Source: an uncultured Lachnospiraceae bacterium
GTDB lineage: Bacteria > Bacillota > Clostridia > Lachnospirales > Lachnospiraceae
Direction: 5' to 3'
Assembly: GCA_900551115.1 (NCBI GenBank)
Contig: URUY01000040.1
Span: 1-6,194 of the forward strand
Length of the DNA: 6,194 bases
How positions within the stretch are numbered: position 1 is the first letter of the stretch; every line of letters starts with the position of its first letter. Shown here one piece after another: positions 4,901 through 6,194 of the stretch. The position numbers were made by a program, and so were the translations under genes. The notes under the pieces are model-generated. The model was not told the DNA's origin. It saw nothing but the letters and a program-made list of their open reading frames with translations, and searched no databases.

Positions 4901-6194
4901 AGCCCTTATTTTAGAAAAGACAGCCGATTTGGAGGCAGAAATCAGTGTGGACACTTCCAGTATGGATATGACAGCGCTTGGCGGCAGCGGTATCGTTATT
5001 CAGGTAGAAGGCCGGGAATTGGATACCCTGACACAGACAGCATCGGAAATTGCACAGATTATCTCCGAAGTGGAAGGCGTAGAAGAAGTGTCTGACGGTA
5101 TGGAGGATGCCAAGGAGGAGCTTCGCATTATTGTTGACAGAAATGCGGCCATGGAATATGGTCTTACCGTAGCACAGGTATTTTCACAGGTCTCTGAAAA
5201 GCTGGCAGCAGCCGGCACAGCGACAACTTTGGCAGCGGAGGATAAGGATTACAGCGTCTATGTCCTGAACGCAGAAGATGAAGCGCTTACCAGAACGCTC
5301 CTTAAGACCATGGAGCTAAAGGGAACCGGCGCAGGGCAGGAAGAAGTGAGGGTGGCCTTTAACGAGATTGCAGACTTTGAAACGGCTCAGAGCTTAAGTG
5401 CTATCAATCGCGCGGGGCAGACCAGATATATTGCCGTATCCGCAGGTATAGCGGAAGGGTATAATATTGGCAAGGTATCCGCGGCAGTAGAGGAAAGGCT
5501 GTCAGCGTATGAGCTGCCGGAAGGCTACAGGCTTGTATATGCCGGTGAAAATGAAACTATCAATGACGCCATGGAACAGGTGGGACTGATGCTTGTGCTG
5601 GCACTGGTGTTTATGTATCTGATTATGGTGGCACAGTTCCAGTCACTCTTATCACCGTTTATCATTATGTTTACTATACCGTTGGCTTTTACAGGCGGTC
5701 TTTTGGGGCTTTATTTTACAGGCAGTGAAATCAGCGTTATTGCCATGGTAGGTTTTGTTATGCTGGCAGGTATTATTGTAAATAACGGTATTGTGCTGAT
5801 TGACTATATGAATCAGCTTCGTGCGGAAGGAATGGAGAAAAAGGAAGCAATTCTGACGGCGGGAAGAACCAGGCTGCGTCCGGTGCTGATGACGGCGCTT
5901 ACCACTATTTTAGCACTTTCTACCATGGTATTCAGTCAGGATATGGGAGCGGAAATGATGCGGCCTATGGCTATTGTAACAATAGGCGGTCTGACTTATG
6001 GTACTTTGCTGACCCTGATTGTTATTCCATGCGTATATGATATTTTTATCCGGGAGAAAAAAACAGAGAAGCCGGTTAAAGTAAAAGAAGGAAAACGTGG
6101 CCGGAAGAAAGAAAAGGATTTGGGAGAATGCAAGAATCCGAAAGAATGCAAGAATCCGAAAGAATGCAAGAATCCGAAAGAATGCAAGAATCCG
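1974..6194 (+). CDS. RND-family efflux permease (AcrB/HAE1 type) with large coiled-coil insertion; 3' end outside window
   Basis: A proton-driven exporter of the resistance-nodulation-division superfamily. 1407 codons are visible, with no stop before the edge. TM1 is about residues 10-29. The first extracellular loop (30-683) has the usual porter motifs (LLPSISLPYVIV, YAGASPETVE). TM2-6 lie at 684-832, TM7 at 868-887, the second porter loop at 888-1202 and TM8-12 at 1203-1359. The TM4 motif reads GMLVDNSIVVIENIYR (Asp748-Asn749) and TM10 reads GIIVNNGIVLID (Asn1270-Asn1271), followed by RLRPVLMTA (Arg1300, Arg1302). Relative to AcrB, the first relay Asp is kept while Asp408 and Lys940 positions are Asn. 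Core length without the insertion is about 1060, normal for the family. Residues about 198-543 are an insertion in the region of AcrB's docking subdomain, with heptad arms at 208-257 and 491-532. The cytoplasmic tail (from 1360) is basic and runs into ECKNPK repeats. The gene has its own promoter and possible operator. Substrate is unknown: drug, lipid or peptide are all possible. No adaptor gene is visible. Confidence 0.93.
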   Translation, partial: MISKFSVKKPYTVLVGVVLAIVLGVVSFTRMTADLLPSISLPYVIVMTSYAGASPETVEMAVTKPIEASMATVSNIENISSVSGENYSMVILEFSQTANMDSISLEIREKLDQITSYWQDELIGNPIIMKLNPDMMPVMIAAAGVEGMSVAEVSTYVQDVITPELESIEGVASVNATGLIEESVNVVIRQEKIDEVNAKIQAAIDEQMKDAEQELADGKAEIYDGLSKVQDGKNELANGQTELDNNKNELENGKTELENKQNDTVAQLADAKTKLLTAKADLESLKTTAATDITMLEQMTAALAELEKAESAAQTMPAVLDSLISSLKEQYAVAREAADAQPDPDAAFEQMMELVKEGTLANASGLPADLTGSLLALNWATQFTEKEAGKGDSETVCGILYSYKAMLDEKLAAVSEQKKVLQDKIAVKSLSTEYNAAATASYINTLKAQLAAYNDNIAQIDAQLVALSKGEAEAVIGFANGMTQISVGETQLNSAQSKLDSAKTELDNTEAQLKDALDQIADGEEQLEEARKEAYENADMTEVLTVDTVSALLAAQNFSMPAGYVTEDGISYMVRIGDKPTTAEEMAALPLMNLHMEGMETITLGDVADVFYVDNADEVYANVNGNAGVMLSIQKQTGYSTGEVSDLLLERFDELMAANPALDMIAMMDQGIYIDLVMDSIISNVVVGAFLAILILILFLKDLRPTMVVAFSIPISLVTAIVCMYFSGVTLNVISLSGLALGIGMLVDNSIVVIENIYRLRSEGKSMRDAAIEGAKEVAGAIMASTLTTICVFAPIVFTEGITRQLFVDMGLTIAYSLLASLLIALTVVPAMASKTLNKTKEKKEGRIFGGFVKGYEKLLRLSLKIKPVVLVLVVVLLIVSAGAAVSNGTAFMSDMDSTQLTVSITLPEDASLAETKEIADKAVLRIKEIADIKDVGAMMSGSSMSMLTGSSDSSNAVSVYVTTEEEKTMTNEEIAALILEKTADLEAEISVDTSSMDMTALGGSGIVIQVEGRELDTLTQTASEIAQIISEVEGVEEVSDGMEDAKEELRIIVDRNAAMEYGLTVAQVFSQVSEKLAAAGTATTLAAEDKDYSVYVLNAEDEALTRTLLKTMELKGTGAGQEEVRVAFNEIADFETAQSLSAINRAGQTRYIAVSAGIAEGYNIGKVSAAVEERLSAYELPEGYRLVYAGENETINDAMEQVGLMLVLALVFMYLIMVAQFQSLLSPFIIMFTIPLAFTGGLLGLYFTGSEISVIAMVGFVMLAGIIVNNGIVLIDYMNQLRAEGMEKKEAILTAGRTRLRPVLMTALTTILALSTMVFSQDMGAEMMRPMAIVTIGGLTYGTLLTLIVIPCVYDIFIREKKTEKPVKVKEGKRGRKKEKDLGECKNPKECKNPKECKNPKECKNP
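2670..2753 (+). repeat. Four 21-bp (heptad) repeats inside the RND coiled-coil arm
   Basis: Four consecutive 21-bp units encode KNELANG, QTELDNN, KNELENG and KTELENK (residues 233-260). Units 1 and 3 differ at only two of 21 bases, so the segment looks like a fairly recent 42-bp duplication within a coiled coil rather than an ancient heptad pattern alone. The leucines continue an every-seventh-residue series (Met208, Leu215, Ile222, Val229, Leu236, Leu243, Leu250, Leu257). Confidence 0.75.
6126..6194 (+). repeat. Perfect 18-bp tandem repeat encoding ECKNPK, running off the edge
   Basis: Three identical copies of GAATGCAAGAATCCGAAA (6126-6143, 6144-6161, 6162-6179) are followed by the first 15 bases of a fourth (6180-6194). 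Each copy reads Glu-Cys-Lys-Asn-Pro-Lys in the RND frame, from residue 1385 on. The period is a multiple of three, so gain or loss of copies would change tail length without breaking the frame. The total copy number and the stop codon lie beyond the window. Confidence 0.95.

Noticed and set aside
2321..5218. Several minus-strand open frames across the RND gene, rich in Ser and Ala
   Set aside because: Their composition is what the opposite strand of GCA/GAA/CTG-rich coding sequence gives, and the forward frame is a full RND permease.
6057..6065. A7 run in the RND tail as a programmed frameshift site
   Set aside because: In the reading frame it does not form an X-XXY-YYZ heptamer of the usual register, no stimulatory hairpin follows, and the zero frame continues through the repeats.
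5996..6187. Minus-strand open frame with repeated HSFGFL
   Set aside because: It is the reverse complement of the ECKNPK repeat and has no ribosome site; the forward frame is continuous with the RND protein.

Overview
The window looks like chromosomal DNA from a low-GC Gram-positive bacterium, most likely a gut-type Clostridia/Lachnospiraceae member. This is inferred from the strong GGAGG-type ribosome sites, the sigma-A promoter with near-perfect consensus boxes, the moderately AT-rich codon use and the protein types. No rRNA, tRNA, CRISPR array or transposase gene is visible.

Layout, all genes on the + strand. (1) Positions 1-204 hold a GC-richer repeat block: two 90-bp copies at a 111-bp period, each made of 20-bp sub-repeats and several short self-complementary hairpins. 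(2) A small uncharacterised protein follows at 235-522 (95 residues from the preferred start) and ends at a strong intrinsic terminator (538-568). (3) At 595-1779 lies a complete 394-residue CPA2-type cation/proton antiporter with a NapA-like membrane core and no regulatory domain. Its start is only 26 bases beyond the upstream terminator, and it ends with its own long terminator (1809-1860). (4) An independent transcription unit begins with a promoter (TTGACT, 17 bp, TATAAT) and a 7-bp-arm inverted repeat close to the expected transcript start. It drives a very large RND (AcrB/HAE1-type) exporter from 1974 to beyond the right edge: 1407 codons are seen without a stop.

The RND protein is the most interesting item. 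It carries an insertion of about 345 residues (about 198-543) where Gram-negative AcrB has its TolC-docking subdomain. Two arms with leucine or similar residues every seven positions flank a helical middle, as expected for a long antiparallel coiled-coil hairpin projecting out of the cell. Its TM4/TM10 proton-relay residues also differ from AcrB (Asp-Asn instead of Asp-Asp, Asn instead of Lys). The gene ends, as far as visible, in a basic cytoplasmic tail running into a perfect 18-bp tandem repeat that encodes ECKNPK.

The antiporter and the RND pump are both proton-coupled membrane exporters, but terminator and promoter placement says they are transcribed separately. I see no evidence that they form one system. 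The window holds no membrane-fusion adaptor and no regulator gene for the pump; either may lie outside it.
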